Shown in pieces: positions 1-8,351 of a stretch of 64,000 bases of DNA (position 1 is the stretch's first letter; each line of letters opens with the position of its first letter). The DNA is from G963701675 sp963701675 (GTDB lineage Bacteria; Planctomycetota; Planctomycetia; Gemmatales; Gemmataceae), in contig OY969623.1 in the NCBI GenBank assembly GCA_963701675.1, positions 7,192,001 to 7,256,000 of the forward strand, written 5' to 3'. The translations under genes and the position numbers were made by a program. Under the pieces are notes generated by a model. That model ran no database searches. It was given only the letters and a program-made list of their open reading frames with translations, and was not told the origin of the DNA.

Positions 1-267
1 CAAGGTGCCCCGCACATGGGCTGGAACCAAATCCGCATCCGAAAACCGGCGCCGATTTTCATGGAGGTTCCCGACGGATCGTTCGTGTACTTCGTACATT
101 CGTATTACCCCGCACCGGCAGACCGGGGCATCGTCGCGACCGAAACGGATTATCCGGATCTGTTCGCATCGGCAGTGTGCCACGAGAACGTATTTGCGAC
201 GCAGTTTCATCCGGAGAAGAGCCAGTCGGTAGGGTTGGCGATGCTGGAGAATTTCGCAGCACTGTAG
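1..267 (+). CDS. hisH: Imidazole glycerol phosphate synthase glutaminase subunit HisH (3' part)
   Basis: This is the C-terminal end of the class I glutamine amidotransferase subunit that supplies ammonia to HisF in histidine biosynthesis. The frame is open from the window edge, so the start and the catalytic cysteine lie outside. Visible features are the HisH-typical PHMGWN stretch at the beginning, FVHSYY in the middle, and the catalytic His-Glu pair in the motif ATQFHPEKSQ. The protein ends normally about 14 residues after that motif. Upstream neighbours cannot be seen. The assignment is secure because the spacing of these motifs is characteristic of HisH rather than of other GATase family members. 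Confidence 0.93.
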   Translation, partial: QGAPHMGWNQIRIRKPAPIFMEVPDGSFVYFVHSYYPAPADRGIVATETDYPDLFASAVCHENVFATQFHPEKSQSVGLAMLENFAAL

Positions 268-303
268 TCTGGAACCGCGCCGGGGAGCGGCTAGAATCCT
301 GAT

Positions 304-795
304 ATGCTCATCAGAAAACTTCGAGAACTGCATTCCGCTTGGCCGTTTCAGCCGTTCAGCATCTTTCTGACGGATGGCCGAATCCTCGCGATCGAGCATC
401 CGGAGTTTCTCGCACTAACTCCGAAACGGCGCCGACTCATCGTCGCTACACCAGACGACGCTCATGAGGTAATCGAATTGGCTAACGTGATCGACGTGAA
501 ACCGCGCCTTGATGTCGGCCAAAGGAATAACGGGATGCGGCCCAACGACGTCAAGGCTCAACTGAAGCGGCAACCATTTGTACCACTCCTCTTCCGACTT
601 TCAAACGGCCGGGAGTGCGTGGTGCGTCACCCGGAACTGGTCATGGTCGGCCGTTCGTCGATCAACATCGGAACGCCCGCCGCCGACCTTCCGCCCGGGG
701 TGTACGATACGTATGAAATCGTGTCGCTGCTTCACCTCGCGCAGATCGTTCCAATGCCTACGGCCCCGCCGACACAGAACGGCGAATCTGGATAG
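304..795 (+). CDS. Hypothetical protein with two tandem copies of one small domain
   Basis: No named family was recognised. The 163-residue protein consists of two similar halves. Residues about 16-70 read QPFSIFLTDGRILAIEHPEF and continue to an EVIELANVIDV end. Residues about 91-152 read QPFVPLLFRLSNGRECVVRHPEL and continue to a similar YEIVSLLHLAQI end. Each half begins with a hydrophobic strand followed by a DGR or NGR turn and an HPEF/HPEL motif, which suggests a small beta-rich domain duplicated within the gene. There is no signal peptide or membrane segment. It starts 36 bases after hisH in the same direction, so co-transcription is possible, but nothing in the sequence links it to histidine synthesis. 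Confidence 0.72.
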   Translation: MLIRKLRELHSAWPFQPFSIFLTDGRILAIEHPEFLALTPKRRRLIVATPDDAHEVIELANVIDVKPRLDVGQRNNGMRPNDVKAQLKRQPFVPLLFRLSNGRECVVRHPELVMVGRSSINIGTPAADLPPGVYDTYEIVSLLHLAQIVPMPTAPPTQNGESG

Positions 796-1083
796 GGCCT
801 GACGCGGAAAAGTCCCTGGCCAATGGCCACGGTGTTGGCCATGAACTCACGACATCGCAACTCCATCATTGTCAATGGTTTATGCTTCAGTTTCTTGAGT
901 CCGTGGTCCGTGGCCACACTTACGTGGCCAGGAACTCCCACGGCTGAAAGAGTGAAAAAAAAACGTCGCTGCTAAGCTTGGTTTCGAGTCTAAGTGGTTA
1001 ATATCGGGCGAAGGGATTCCGCGTTCGGTGTGCGCGCACACATTGTGTTGCACGGAACGTGAACGACCGGGCTTACCATGCAA

Positions 1084-2970
1084 TTAGATTCTCAGATTAA
1101 GCAGCCACTCGTACCCCGCAGAAACATTGTCCAACTGCAGATTTGAGTGAGTTGGACTGGTGTGTGGTTCACGCCGTCGAGGTGACGGCAACCTTGTTTT
1201 GTCGACTTGGCCCGGCGGCGCGGAGGCTGTGGCATCCGCCGGCGCGACGATCAAGGCAGTGCTCTCGCCATCTCGAACGCCGACTGATAGTGTCACTTCC
1301 TTGATGGGACCAGTATCTTCAAGGTCGCCAACACTTCGAGCCCGCGCTACGGCATCGGAGACGAAGTAATCCCAAGCCTTAGACGCTAGCGGCCTGCCTT
1401 GGAGCTCAAACGGAACTAGCGCGCTTCGTTCGTATCCGAGCGAGGGCGACCGTCCGTTCCCGGGTGACGGAATCGGTGATGGGTCGTCAAGAAAGCCGGA
1501 TAAGTTCACAGTTTCGTCGCCGACACCCGGAAGTAAAGCTGCCAGGTCCGCGAGGCTATACGGGCCCGGACCTGGCGAAAGGTGATAGAGTGGCTGGTCG
1601 TTTATGTAAACTTCAACGGCCGGAAACCCGTCCCAGGTACCTTCAAGAGTCCACGCGGGCTTCGGCGTCGAAATGTCGATGGTGACTTCAAAATCCCAAT
1701 CAATTGAAGGGGAATACCAGACGAATGGGTTGTTGGGCCCGTCAAACAGTCCCGTGTAGAGGCGCGCACGCACCGTTAGAGGCCCTACGCGCTCGACTTC
1801 AATCAACATGCCATCTGATGTCGCCTGATCCGTCGCGTTCCACAAATGACAGTCGTTAGCGATGCCATCCATATCGTTGCCGTTAATAACCTTGTCGCTT
1901 AAGGCATCTTTTGCGAATTGGAAGGTCCGGCCCGTCGCTTGGAACGCCGTGCCGCTAAGCCCGTCCGAATCGACTGATTCGCTCGGGATGAGAGAAATTC
2001 TCTGCCTGGTTCGGTATGACTCCACCTGTGGGTCAAAATGTCGATCATCGCCTGAGTACACCATGTACAACGAGCCGTTCGGGCCGATGCACGATTCACG
2101 AGGAGGACCTGGAACATAGTTCCCTGGAATAAAGGTGGTTAAATCTAGCGTGAATGCCACCGTAAGTGGCAGCGTCTTTAGTGCCTCATTAACGAACAGA
2201 TCGGGGTCAGCAACAAAAATCAAATGCGTTGCGTTGGGAGGCGGGTTGATTAGTGATGAGCCGGGAACATTGACGGGACCGTAAGTGCCTGGCGTGCCTT
2301 CGGCTGCTTCCTCGTATAGGAGGCTGATCTGGTCCTCAAAGTTCGGCCCGGCGGCCCAGTAGACTGCAACCTTGGCATCCTGGGAGTACGACTCCGTGAC
2401 TTCGTAGGTGAAGTCCACGCCGCTGACCGCGTTCCACTTGAAAGCCTTGGGAATGATCTCAGGCTCTACTGGTTCTACCGGGAAGGACCAGCTGAAAGAC
2501 CCTGTCCAGGTGCCGTCGTAGTACTCGGGCGGTGACGTATATGGATGTGCCTGGATGCCCACCGACACGGTGTAGGACGAGCCTTTGTTTATTCCGTACG
2601 TGGTGGTACCGCTTGTAACGTCAATGATGTCCCACCAAAGCGTGCCGTTTATTCCTACAAACGCAAAACACTCTGATAGAGGATAATTACATGCATCTGA
2701 GAGCGTCGCAGAAACGCTAAGGTCGCCTGTTGCCGACGCCACAAACGAGAATTCGTGTGTAGCGAAGACCTCGAGATCCGACACCGCGTTCGGGTAGTCG
2801 TCTATGTTCCAACTGTTCTCTGCAAGAAAACTGCCTGTCTGAACTCCATTCGCTGGTGGAAAATGATCCGCGATCCCCAAAGCGGTGACCGTGATCGATT
2901 CTGGAGGGCAGGAAGCACTTGCGCTACTGAAATGCGCACATGGTGAAAGGAGGTGTCGCGGAAGCAACAT
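1084..2970 (-). CDS. Large secreted/surface protein, main body (frame broken near its 5' end)
   Basis: An open frame of 628 codons with no recognised enzymatic domain. The sequence is rich in Asp, Gly, Ser, Thr and aromatic residues (for example repeated WDIIDV and WDFEVTIDI strands), as in extracellular beta-sandwich proteins. The annotated first Met is probably not the real start. A separate frame running from 3202 carries a good ribosome-binding site and an N-terminal motif, and joins this frame if one base is changed near 2928, where the other frame ends PPFTMCAFQ and this one continues SSASASCPPESITVT. The gene converges on the plus-strand gene ending at 795, with 288 bases between them. 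The function is unknown. Confidence 0.6.
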   Translation of the reverse strand: MLLPRHLLSPCAHFSSASASCPPESITVTALGIADHFPPANGVQTGSFLAENSWNIDDYPNAVSDLEVFATHEFSFVASATGDLSVSATLSDACNYPLSECFAFVGINGTLWWDIIDVTSGTTTYGINKGSSYTVSVGIQAHPYTSPPEYYDGTWTGSFSWSFPVEPVEPEIIPKAFKWNAVSGVDFTYEVTESYSQDAKVAVYWAAGPNFEDQISLLYEEAAEGTPGTYGPVNVPGSSLINPPPNATHLIFVADPDLFVNEALKTLPLTVAFTLDLTTFIPGNYVPGPPRESCIGPNGSLYMVYSGDDRHFDPQVESYRTRQRISLIPSESVDSDGLSGTAFQATGRTFQFAKDALSDKVINGNDMDGIANDCHLWNATDQATSDGMLIEVERVGPLTVRARLYTGLFDGPNNPFVWYSPSIDWDFEVTIDISTPKPAWTLEGTWDGFPAVEVYINDQPLYHLSPGPGPYSLADLAALLPGVGDETVNLSGFLDDPSPIPSPGNGRSPSLGYERSALVPFELQGRPLASKAWDYFVSDAVARARSVGDLEDTGPIKEVTLSVGVRDGESTALIVAPADATASAPPGQVDKTRLPSPRRREPHTSPTHSNLQLDNVSAGYEWLLNLRI

Positions 2971-3202
2971 AATCGTTTACAACATCACCGTCTCCGTCGA
3001 AACACTGATTGATGAAATCATGATCGGTGGCTACTGCAAATGTGACCTGTCGGATGTCGTACAGAGTAGTCAATACCACTCGCTCTTCAAGTACTAAGAT
3101 GCGCGGAACGTAGCGTAATGGTTCGCAAATCCGTCGCTTCAATTGCCAAGTAGCAAAGTGGAGAGCCCGGCGACCACGAACAAATCCCGCAGAACGTCGC
3201 AT
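2924..3202 (-). CDS. Probable N-terminal segment of the 1084-2970 surface protein, in a shifted frame
   Basis: This frame begins with an ATG at 3202 preceded by GAAAGGAATTTAATA, a Shine-Dalgarno-like site at good spacing. The peptide starts with a basic stretch and then ILVLEERVVLTTLYDI. That resembles the LEPR-XLL or LEDR-type motif found at the N-terminus of large planctomycete surface proteins, where it follows a basic region. It runs on as a Asp/Gly-rich segment (FDGDGDVVNDYV) and stops shortly after entering the region covered by the 628-codon frame. The simplest reading is one gene of about 700 codons at 1084-3202 with a one-base indel near 2925-2935. Whether that is a mutation or a sequence error cannot be decided here. 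Confidence 0.5.
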   Translation of the reverse strand: MRRSAGFVRGRRALHFATWQLKRRICEPLRYVPRILVLEERVVLTTLYDIRQVTFAVATDHDFINQCFDGDGDVVNDYVASATPPFTMCAFQ

Positions 3203-3265
3203 TATTAAATTCCTTTCGCGCTACGAGTGCTCTAAATCCGCATGTCGGGATGTGAAGACCGTCGG

Positions 3266-5767
3266 CTAAGCTTGCTTCCGCTTCGACTCATACGGCGACC
3301 CCTTCGCCACGATTCGCGCAATCATCTTCGCCAACGGGTACGACTGTTCCACTTTCGACGCGCCGACGCCGACGGGGCCGAAGTTGCCGCCGTGGGCGTC
3401 CCAGATGGCTTTGTTGAGGCGGGAGGCGCGGTCGCGGGATTCGTCGTAGGCGGGGTCGGCGAAGACGTCGCGGATGCTGCGAATTTCGCCTTTGCCGTCG
3501 AGCGAAATCATGGCCGACACGGCGACGGCGCGAGAGTTGACCGTGGCAATGGCTTCGCCGAATGCCAGCGGCGTCGGGAACATATTGTGTGAACCACGGC
3601 CGTCGCCCTGCGTCATGTAGAAACGATCACGCATGAACATGTTCACGGCATTGGCGATGGGCTCGACGGCGAGCAGGACCGGATCGTCTTTGCCGCGGTA
3701 CTCGCCGCCGGTAATGACCGCGAGCTTTTCGGTCGATGCGGCCAAGAGAACATCGCCCAAAATGGACTCGGCTTTCGCGGCATTCCACGGGGAGGTGCGA
3801 CTCCAGATGCGCTTGATGTTGAACTTGTCGGTAGCGCCGAGCAGCCGTTGCGCTGCCTCGGCCTCGGTCTCGATGTCGAGGAAGACCCGCCGGTGCTTTT
3901 CGACATCCCATATTTCAATGACCGCGCCCTGGGAATCCGTGCCTTCCAGATAACGGCCGAGACTGCCGTCGGTACGGCAACGCTGAATCGCTTCCCACAC
4001 GGGCAGGTTGAAGGCGGCCGGACCGGCCTTGTCGATCGAGAAAACACCGACGGGTGTCGGCCGAGGCATGGGCAGTTCCGCAAATCCGGGTCCTTGGCCG
4101 GAGACGTTGCCGGAGAAGGGCGGCGCCGGAGTTCTGCCTTCACCCTGTCCAGTTCGCCATTTGCTGAACGCCGACTTGAGTTCTTCGAACCGGCGTTTCT
4201 CACCTTCCGGTAAATGTCTCGGGAGTAGATTGACGAATTTCTCCGTTAGCCCCGCGAGTTCCTCGGTTTTCTTGCCCGCCATCGCTTCGCCGACGAGGTC
4301 CTGGCCGAGGCCGTACCATTTGTAGCCCATCACTTCCGCGACCCAGACCTGGCGGAAGAATGTTTTGTACGCAAAGAGGTGAATCGCGTTGCTGTCGGCG
4401 CCCTGGGTGTGCGACATCAGCAAGTGCCCGTCGTCGCCGACAGCGATGAACTTCGACGTACCGAAAATCAATCCCGAGTCCTTCGCTTCTTGCAAACTTG
4501 CGTCGGCGACGGGACCAAAATGGCCGGGAGTCGTTGTGTGGCCGACGCGCCCGCCGGCGTCTGCCTTGATGTCGGAAACCGTGAACTTCGCGCGTTTGTT
4601 GGCGCCGGCGACCACGGAATCCGCGCCGTCGGGAATCTCACGCAAGCGCTCGCCGAGTTTGGCCGCGGTATGTTCCGCCCGTCCCACCGCTGTTTCGGCG
4701 TTCAGGTACGGCTCGAATTCACCGTGCGTCGTCATGTTGCGGATGAGGTGCATCGCCTCACGTTGCAGAAAGCGAGTTTCGGGCGGATTCTGTGCGAAGA
4801 CGTCCACCACATCGGTGCCTTCGGGCATTCGGCCCTTGTCATACGACTGGTAGGCGTAGGCCACGACCTTGGCGACGCCGTCGGGTGCCGAGCTACTGTG
4901 CGCTTCGGCGAATGTCGCGGGAACCAGTCCAACGCGGTAGCCGCCGTCTTGCCCGCCGGGGCCGAAGTAGAATTCGCCGACGGCTTGTGTAAACTCTCCG
5001 ACGGCGGGTAGTCCCGATTGCGAGCGGCCGATCATCACAGGGTTTCGTCCTCCGGCAACCATGCCGGCCGGTTCATCCTTGAGTTTGCCCTCACCGAAAC
5101 GGCCACGCGACGCGTACACCGCCGTGAGGCGCCACTCATCGGGATCGGTTACCAGCGCGAGCAATTCGTTGCTGTCGGCGGGGCCGAACTCGAACGTGCG
5201 CACGTCGGACTTGCCGGCCTTGAGGTCGTGAATGCTCTCGACGATAGCAGTGAAATCGTTGCCTTCGATCCGATGACCTGAGCCTTTGTCCGGATTGAAA
5301 TAGAGATTGAAAACCGCTCGGTTGAAAAAGCCCCAACTACCGTTGAGTGCCTTGGCGATGATGATCGGCTCGGCCCCACGCTCGGTAAACGGATAATCCA
5401 GCCGCCGGATGTCGAGCGCCTTTTGTTGTTCGGCTGGAGGCAATTTGAGCGGGTTCTTCGCGTTGCCTGCCGCACCAAGGCCCAGTTCGATTCCTTTGTT
5501 CAGGGCGGCTAGTGCCGCACCGAGTGCCAATTCACCAGCATACACGTCCGGAGTTTGCCCGCCGGAAAAGTCTCCGTTGAACGTAGTCAGATGAATATGG
5601 AGATCCTCGCCGAAACAACGAACCCACAAGCCACGCAGTCGCCGTGCGGAATCCTTACCCTGAAGATAATCCCTAGCGGCGTCGAGCACTTGATCCGGAA
5701 GTGCCGGGCCAAGCCAGCAACCAAGATTCGCGCTGATAATGTGAATGTTCGACTGATTCGGATTCAT
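3266..5767 (-). CDS. Double-length fructose-1,6-bisphosphate aldolase/phosphatase (archaeal type), N-terminal half degenerate
   Basis: The start is the ATG at 5767, preceded by AAGAGG, giving 833 residues, about twice the roughly 370-400 residues usual for this family. Residues about 394-833 match the bifunctional gluconeogenic enzyme that condenses triose phosphates and dephosphorylates the product. Motifs seen are SDIKADAGG, VGDDGHLL, LGQDLVG, FSGNVSGQGPG, the active-site motif YRGKDDP (Lys 693 as Schiff-base lysine, Tyr 690, Asp 694 and 695 as metal ligands) and GRGSHN. Residues about 8-290 align with the same fold (ISANLG, FGEDLHIHL, AEPIIIAKA, GRNPVMIGRSQSGLPA), but the KDD motif is replaced by GRN. 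This looks like a whole-gene duplication and fusion in which one copy became inactive. It lies alone, divergent from the gene at 6037. Confidence 0.85.
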   Translation of the reverse strand: MNPNQSNIHIISANLGCWLGPALPDQVLDAARDYLQGKDSARRLRGLWVRCFGEDLHIHLTTFNGDFSGGQTPDVYAGELALGAALAALNKGIELGLGAAGNAKNPLKLPPAEQQKALDIRRLDYPFTERGAEPIIIAKALNGSWGFFNRAVFNLYFNPDKGSGHRIEGNDFTAIVESIHDLKAGKSDVRTFEFGPADSNELLALVTDPDEWRLTAVYASRGRFGEGKLKDEPAGMVAGGRNPVMIGRSQSGLPAVGEFTQAVGEFYFGPGGQDGGYRVGLVPATFAEAHSSSAPDGVAKVVAYAYQSYDKGRMPEGTDVVDVFAQNPPETRFLQREAMHLIRNMTTHGEFEPYLNAETAVGRAEHTAAKLGERLREIPDGADSVVAGANKRAKFTVSDIKADAGGRVGHTTTPGHFGPVADASLQEAKDSGLIFGTSKFIAVGDDGHLLMSHTQGADSNAIHLFAYKTFFRQVWVAEVMGYKWYGLGQDLVGEAMAGKKTEELAGLTEKFVNLLPRHLPEGEKRRFEELKSAFSKWRTGQGEGRTPAPPFSGNVSGQGPGFAELPMPRPTPVGVFSIDKAGPAAFNLPVWEAIQRCRTDGSLGRYLEGTDSQGAVIEIWDVEKHRRVFLDIETEAEAAQRLLGATDKFNIKRIWSRTSPWNAAKAESILGDVLLAASTEKLAVITGGEYRGKDDPVLLAVEPIANAVNMFMRDRFYMTQGDGRGSHNMFPTPLAFGEAIATVNSRAVAVSAMISLDGKGEIRSIRDVFADPAYDESRDRASRLNKAIWDAHGGNFGPVGVGASKVEQSYPLAKMIARIVAKGSPYESKRKQA

Positions 5768-6036
5768 CGGGGTACCTCTTAGTTGCTGAAACACGGTACA
5801 CGGGCGCCGCCAGATTCCTGTTGTCTGTCGGCGACGTGAAACAAAATAACGAAACGAATTAAGCCTGCCTTGACGCGGGGAAGTGCCAGACCACCTTGCG
5901 CGACACCAACGCCCACGCCGATAGAATAAGCCCGACTGACAAGCCGTCAAGGATGGAGTGCAGTTTATACAATAGACCATGCCGTTCGCACTTCACACCG
6001 AAACGGAAAACATCCGCTGACGAAAGGAGCCGACCA

Positions 6037-6771
6037 ATGGCGCTGCCGATTCGCTACCTGTTGACCGCCCTGATTGGACTTGCGCTGGCTGGAAATGTTG
6101 ACGCCGATTTGACTGGCAGTCTCAAGAAGGGAACGCCTGACCTAAAGTCCATTAGCTCGATGGGTTTCGGGCCGGATGGAGTTTTGTTTGTGGGTGATTC
6201 GCAAGGTGCGAACATCTTTGCCATCGGCACCGGCGACAGCAAGGCGGCCGGAGGAAATGGGGCACTCAAAGTTGACGGCGTTGACGAGAAAATCGCCAGC
6301 ATGTTGGGCACCACGGCGAAGGAAATGCGCATCGCCGACCTTGCCGTCAATCCCGCATCCGGCAATGCGTATGTCGGCGTCATGCGCGGAACCGGGCCGG
6401 ACGCCCTGCCTGTCATCGTGCGGATCGACCGCGGCGGAAAAATCAGCCAATTTGCACTGACGGGCGTCCCATTCTCGAAGGTTGAACTACCGAATCCCGG
6501 CGCCGGCGATCGCAATCGCATGCAGTCGATCACCAAGGTGTCGTTTGTAAACGGCAACGTAATCGTCTCCGGATTGTCGAACGAGGAATGGGCCTCGACT
6601 CTGCGATCCATTCCATTCCCATTCACGAGTGCCGACAAGGGCGCCAGCGTGCAGATTTACCACGGCGCTCACGGCGCCTTTGAAACGCGCGCCCGGTACA
6701 AACATTTGCCGCTTCCGACATCGGCGGCCAGGCCCACATCTTGGCGGCCTACACCTGTACGCCGTTGGTGA
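6037..6771 (+). CDS. Secreted hypothetical protein, 5' part (frame breaks near 6706)
   Basis: The ATG at 6037 has GAAAGGAG eight bases upstream and opens a signal peptide (MALPIRYLLTALIGLALAG, then VDADL). The mature part contains strand-turn units such as MGFGPDGVLFVGDSQGANI and a later VNPASGNAYVGVMRG, which look like blades of a beta-propeller of the SMP-30/YncE style. I could not assign a family. The frame remains sensible up to TRARYKH near residue 222; after that the residues become Pro/Arg-rich and the frame ends. The true continuation is in the next frame from about 6705. No enzyme activity is claimed. Confidence 0.7.
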   Translation: MALPIRYLLTALIGLALAGNVDADLTGSLKKGTPDLKSISSMGFGPDGVLFVGDSQGANIFAIGTGDSKAAGGNGALKVDGVDEKIASMLGTTAKEMRIADLAVNPASGNAYVGVMRGTGPDALPVIVRIDRGGKISQFALTGVPFSKVELPNPGAGDRNRMQSITKVSFVNGNVIVSGLSNEEWASTLRSIPFPFTSADKGASVQIYHGAHGAFETRARYKHLPLPTSAARPTSWRPTPVRRW

Positions 6772-7115
6772 AGATTCCCGTCGCGGAACTGAAACCCGGC
6801 GCGAAAGTGAAAGGGACAACCATTGCGGAACTCGGCAATCGCAACAAGCCCCTCGACATGGTCGTGTACCAAAAAGGTGGTAAAGATTTCATTCTCATTG
6901 CGAACTCAAGTCGCGGCACCATGAAGGTGAAAATGGACGACATCGACAAGGTCGCCGGGATCACCGACCGTGTCGCCGGCACGGCGGGGCTGCCGTATGA
7001 CACACTCGAAGATCTCAAGGGCATCGTTCAAATGGATCAGCTCGATAAAGACAACGTGCTGGTGCTAATCCAAACGCCTTCGGGGATCAATCTGCAAACG
7101 GTCGTTCTCCCGTAG
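6741..7115 (+). CDS. C-terminal part of the 6037 secreted protein, in a shifted frame
   Basis: This open frame really begins within the overlap at about 6705, where it reads FAASDIGGQAHILAAYTCTPLVKIPV before the first in-frame Met. It continues with propeller-like sequence (LDMVVYQKGGKDFILIANSS, GIVQMDQLDKDNVLVLIQT) and ends at 7115. Joining it to the upstream frame requires one extra base in the TTT run at 6705-6707, giving a protein of about 360 residues. A missing base at a homopolymer fits either a sequencing error or a recent inactivating deletion. The next gene begins 62 bases downstream in the same direction, so the two may share a transcript. Confidence 0.6.
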   Translation: MAAYTCTPLVKIPVAELKPGAKVKGTTIAELGNRNKPLDMVVYQKGGKDFILIANSSRGTMKVKMDDIDKVAGITDRVAGTAGLPYDTLEDLKGIVQMDQLDKDNVLVLIQTPSGINLQTVVLP

Positions 7116-7177
7116 TATTCAAGGCGAGCCGGGTCGCGTCAGCGACCGGGTCTCGCCCACCAGATGGAAGATCCGAC

Positions 7178-8347
7178 ATGCGCTGGTTCATGATCGCCAT
7201 GACATTCGCGGTTGTTGGCAATCGCGCCTCAATTGCGCCGGCATTGACAGCTGTTGAGGATCAGCCCATCACGATCAAACTAAATCGTGACTCAAGCGCG
7301 AAGCCAACGTTCGATGTCTCGGGGCTGCCTTCGAGCGAACTGGCACTTCTAGCAAAAAACGCCATGACTCGCGAAGACTTTTCCAAGTTCTTCAACGTTT
7401 ACGTCTCAAATAAGAATGCCGACGCCCCTCCGATGCTTGGTACCTATAGAGTCGAGAAGGATGTGCTTCGTTTTGAACCTGCATTTCCGCTCGAGGCTGG
7501 AATTACCTATGTCGCTAAACTAAGCACCCATCGACTCCCGGGACATGCGGCTCAGAAACGACCATTGATCGTCAATGAGTTCTTGATTCCAAAGCTTGCC
7601 ACAGGGCCGACAACAACGGTCGAGCGAATCTATCCGAGTGCTAATACCTTGCCCGAAAACCAGCTTCGGTTCTATATCCACTTTTCGTCACCGATGCGAC
7701 AGGGCGAAGCCTATCAGCACATTCGATTGCTCGATGCGGATGGAAAGCACATTGAGCAGGCGTTTCTCGAACTTGACCAAGAACTGTGGGATCGGGATGG
7801 GAAACGTTTCACGCTCTTTTTCAATCCCGGTCGTGTGAAGAAAGGTCTCCAGCCGCGGGAAGAACTTGGTCCGGTTCTCGTCTTGGGCAGAACCTACACG
7901 CTCGAAGTGGATAAGGGTTGGCGCGACGCCAACGGGTTACCGTTGAAGGAATCATTTCGAAAGAGTTTCAAGGTGGGGCCGGCGGAAGAGGAACGCGTGC
8001 AACCGAGTGCATGGAAAATTCAACCGCCGAAGCCCACAACGCGCGATCCATTGACGGTGCGCTTTCCGCGGCCGCTGGATCACGCGCTGTTGCATCGCTG
8101 CTTGTCGATAACTAACGCGGACGGCGTCGCACAAACCGGCAAAATAGCGACGGCCGAGTTCGAATCCTCGTGGACGTGGACGCCGGACAAGGTTTGGACG
8201 GAAGGCGGGTACTTTTTAATCGTTGATGCCCGTCTTGAAGATCGCGCGGGAAACAGCGTGGCGCGGGAATTCGAAGTCGATGTGTTTCACCCGGTCGAAG
8301 GTCAAATTAAAACCGAACACGTCAAAATCCCGTTCACGATTCGTTAA
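7178..8347 (+). CDS. Secreted protein with SbsA-type Ig-like domains
   Basis: The N-terminus is hydrophobic (MRWFMIAMTFAVVGN) and looks like a signal peptide. Residues about 70-135 and 145-265 resemble bacterial Ig-like domains of the SbsA type: EKDVLRFEPAFPLEAGITYVAKL in the first, and VERIYPSANTLPENQLRFYIHFSSPM leading to RTYTLEVDKGWRDANGLPL in the second. A third such unit (PLTVRFPRPLDHALLHRCL and on to DARLEDRAGNSVAREFEVDVF) closes the protein. Such domains are structural and extracellular; no catalytic motif was seen. It probably follows the 6037 gene in one transcription unit, which suggests two envelope or periplasmic proteins acting together. It converges with the DUF1573 gene, leaving only four bases between the two stops. 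Confidence 0.72.
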   Translation: MRWFMIAMTFAVVGNRASIAPALTAVEDQPITIKLNRDSSAKPTFDVSGLPSSELALLAKNAMTREDFSKFFNVYVSNKNADAPPMLGTYRVEKDVLRFEPAFPLEAGITYVAKLSTHRLPGHAAQKRPLIVNEFLIPKLATGPTTTVERIYPSANTLPENQLRFYIHFSSPMRQGEAYQHIRLLDADGKHIEQAFLELDQELWDRDGKRFTLFFNPGRVKKGLQPREELGPVLVLGRTYTLEVDKGWRDANGLPLKESFRKSFKVGPAEEERVQPSAWKIQPPKPTTRDPLTVRFPRPLDHALLHRCLSITNADGVAQTGKIATAEFESSWTWTPDKVWTEGGYFLIVDARLEDRAGNSVAREFEVDVFHPVEGQIKTEHVKIPFTIR

Positions 8348-8351
8348 CACG

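Noticed and set aside
1084..2970. Glycosidase or protease function for the large secreted protein
   Set aside because: No catalytic motif could be pointed to; the beta-rich composition alone is not enough.
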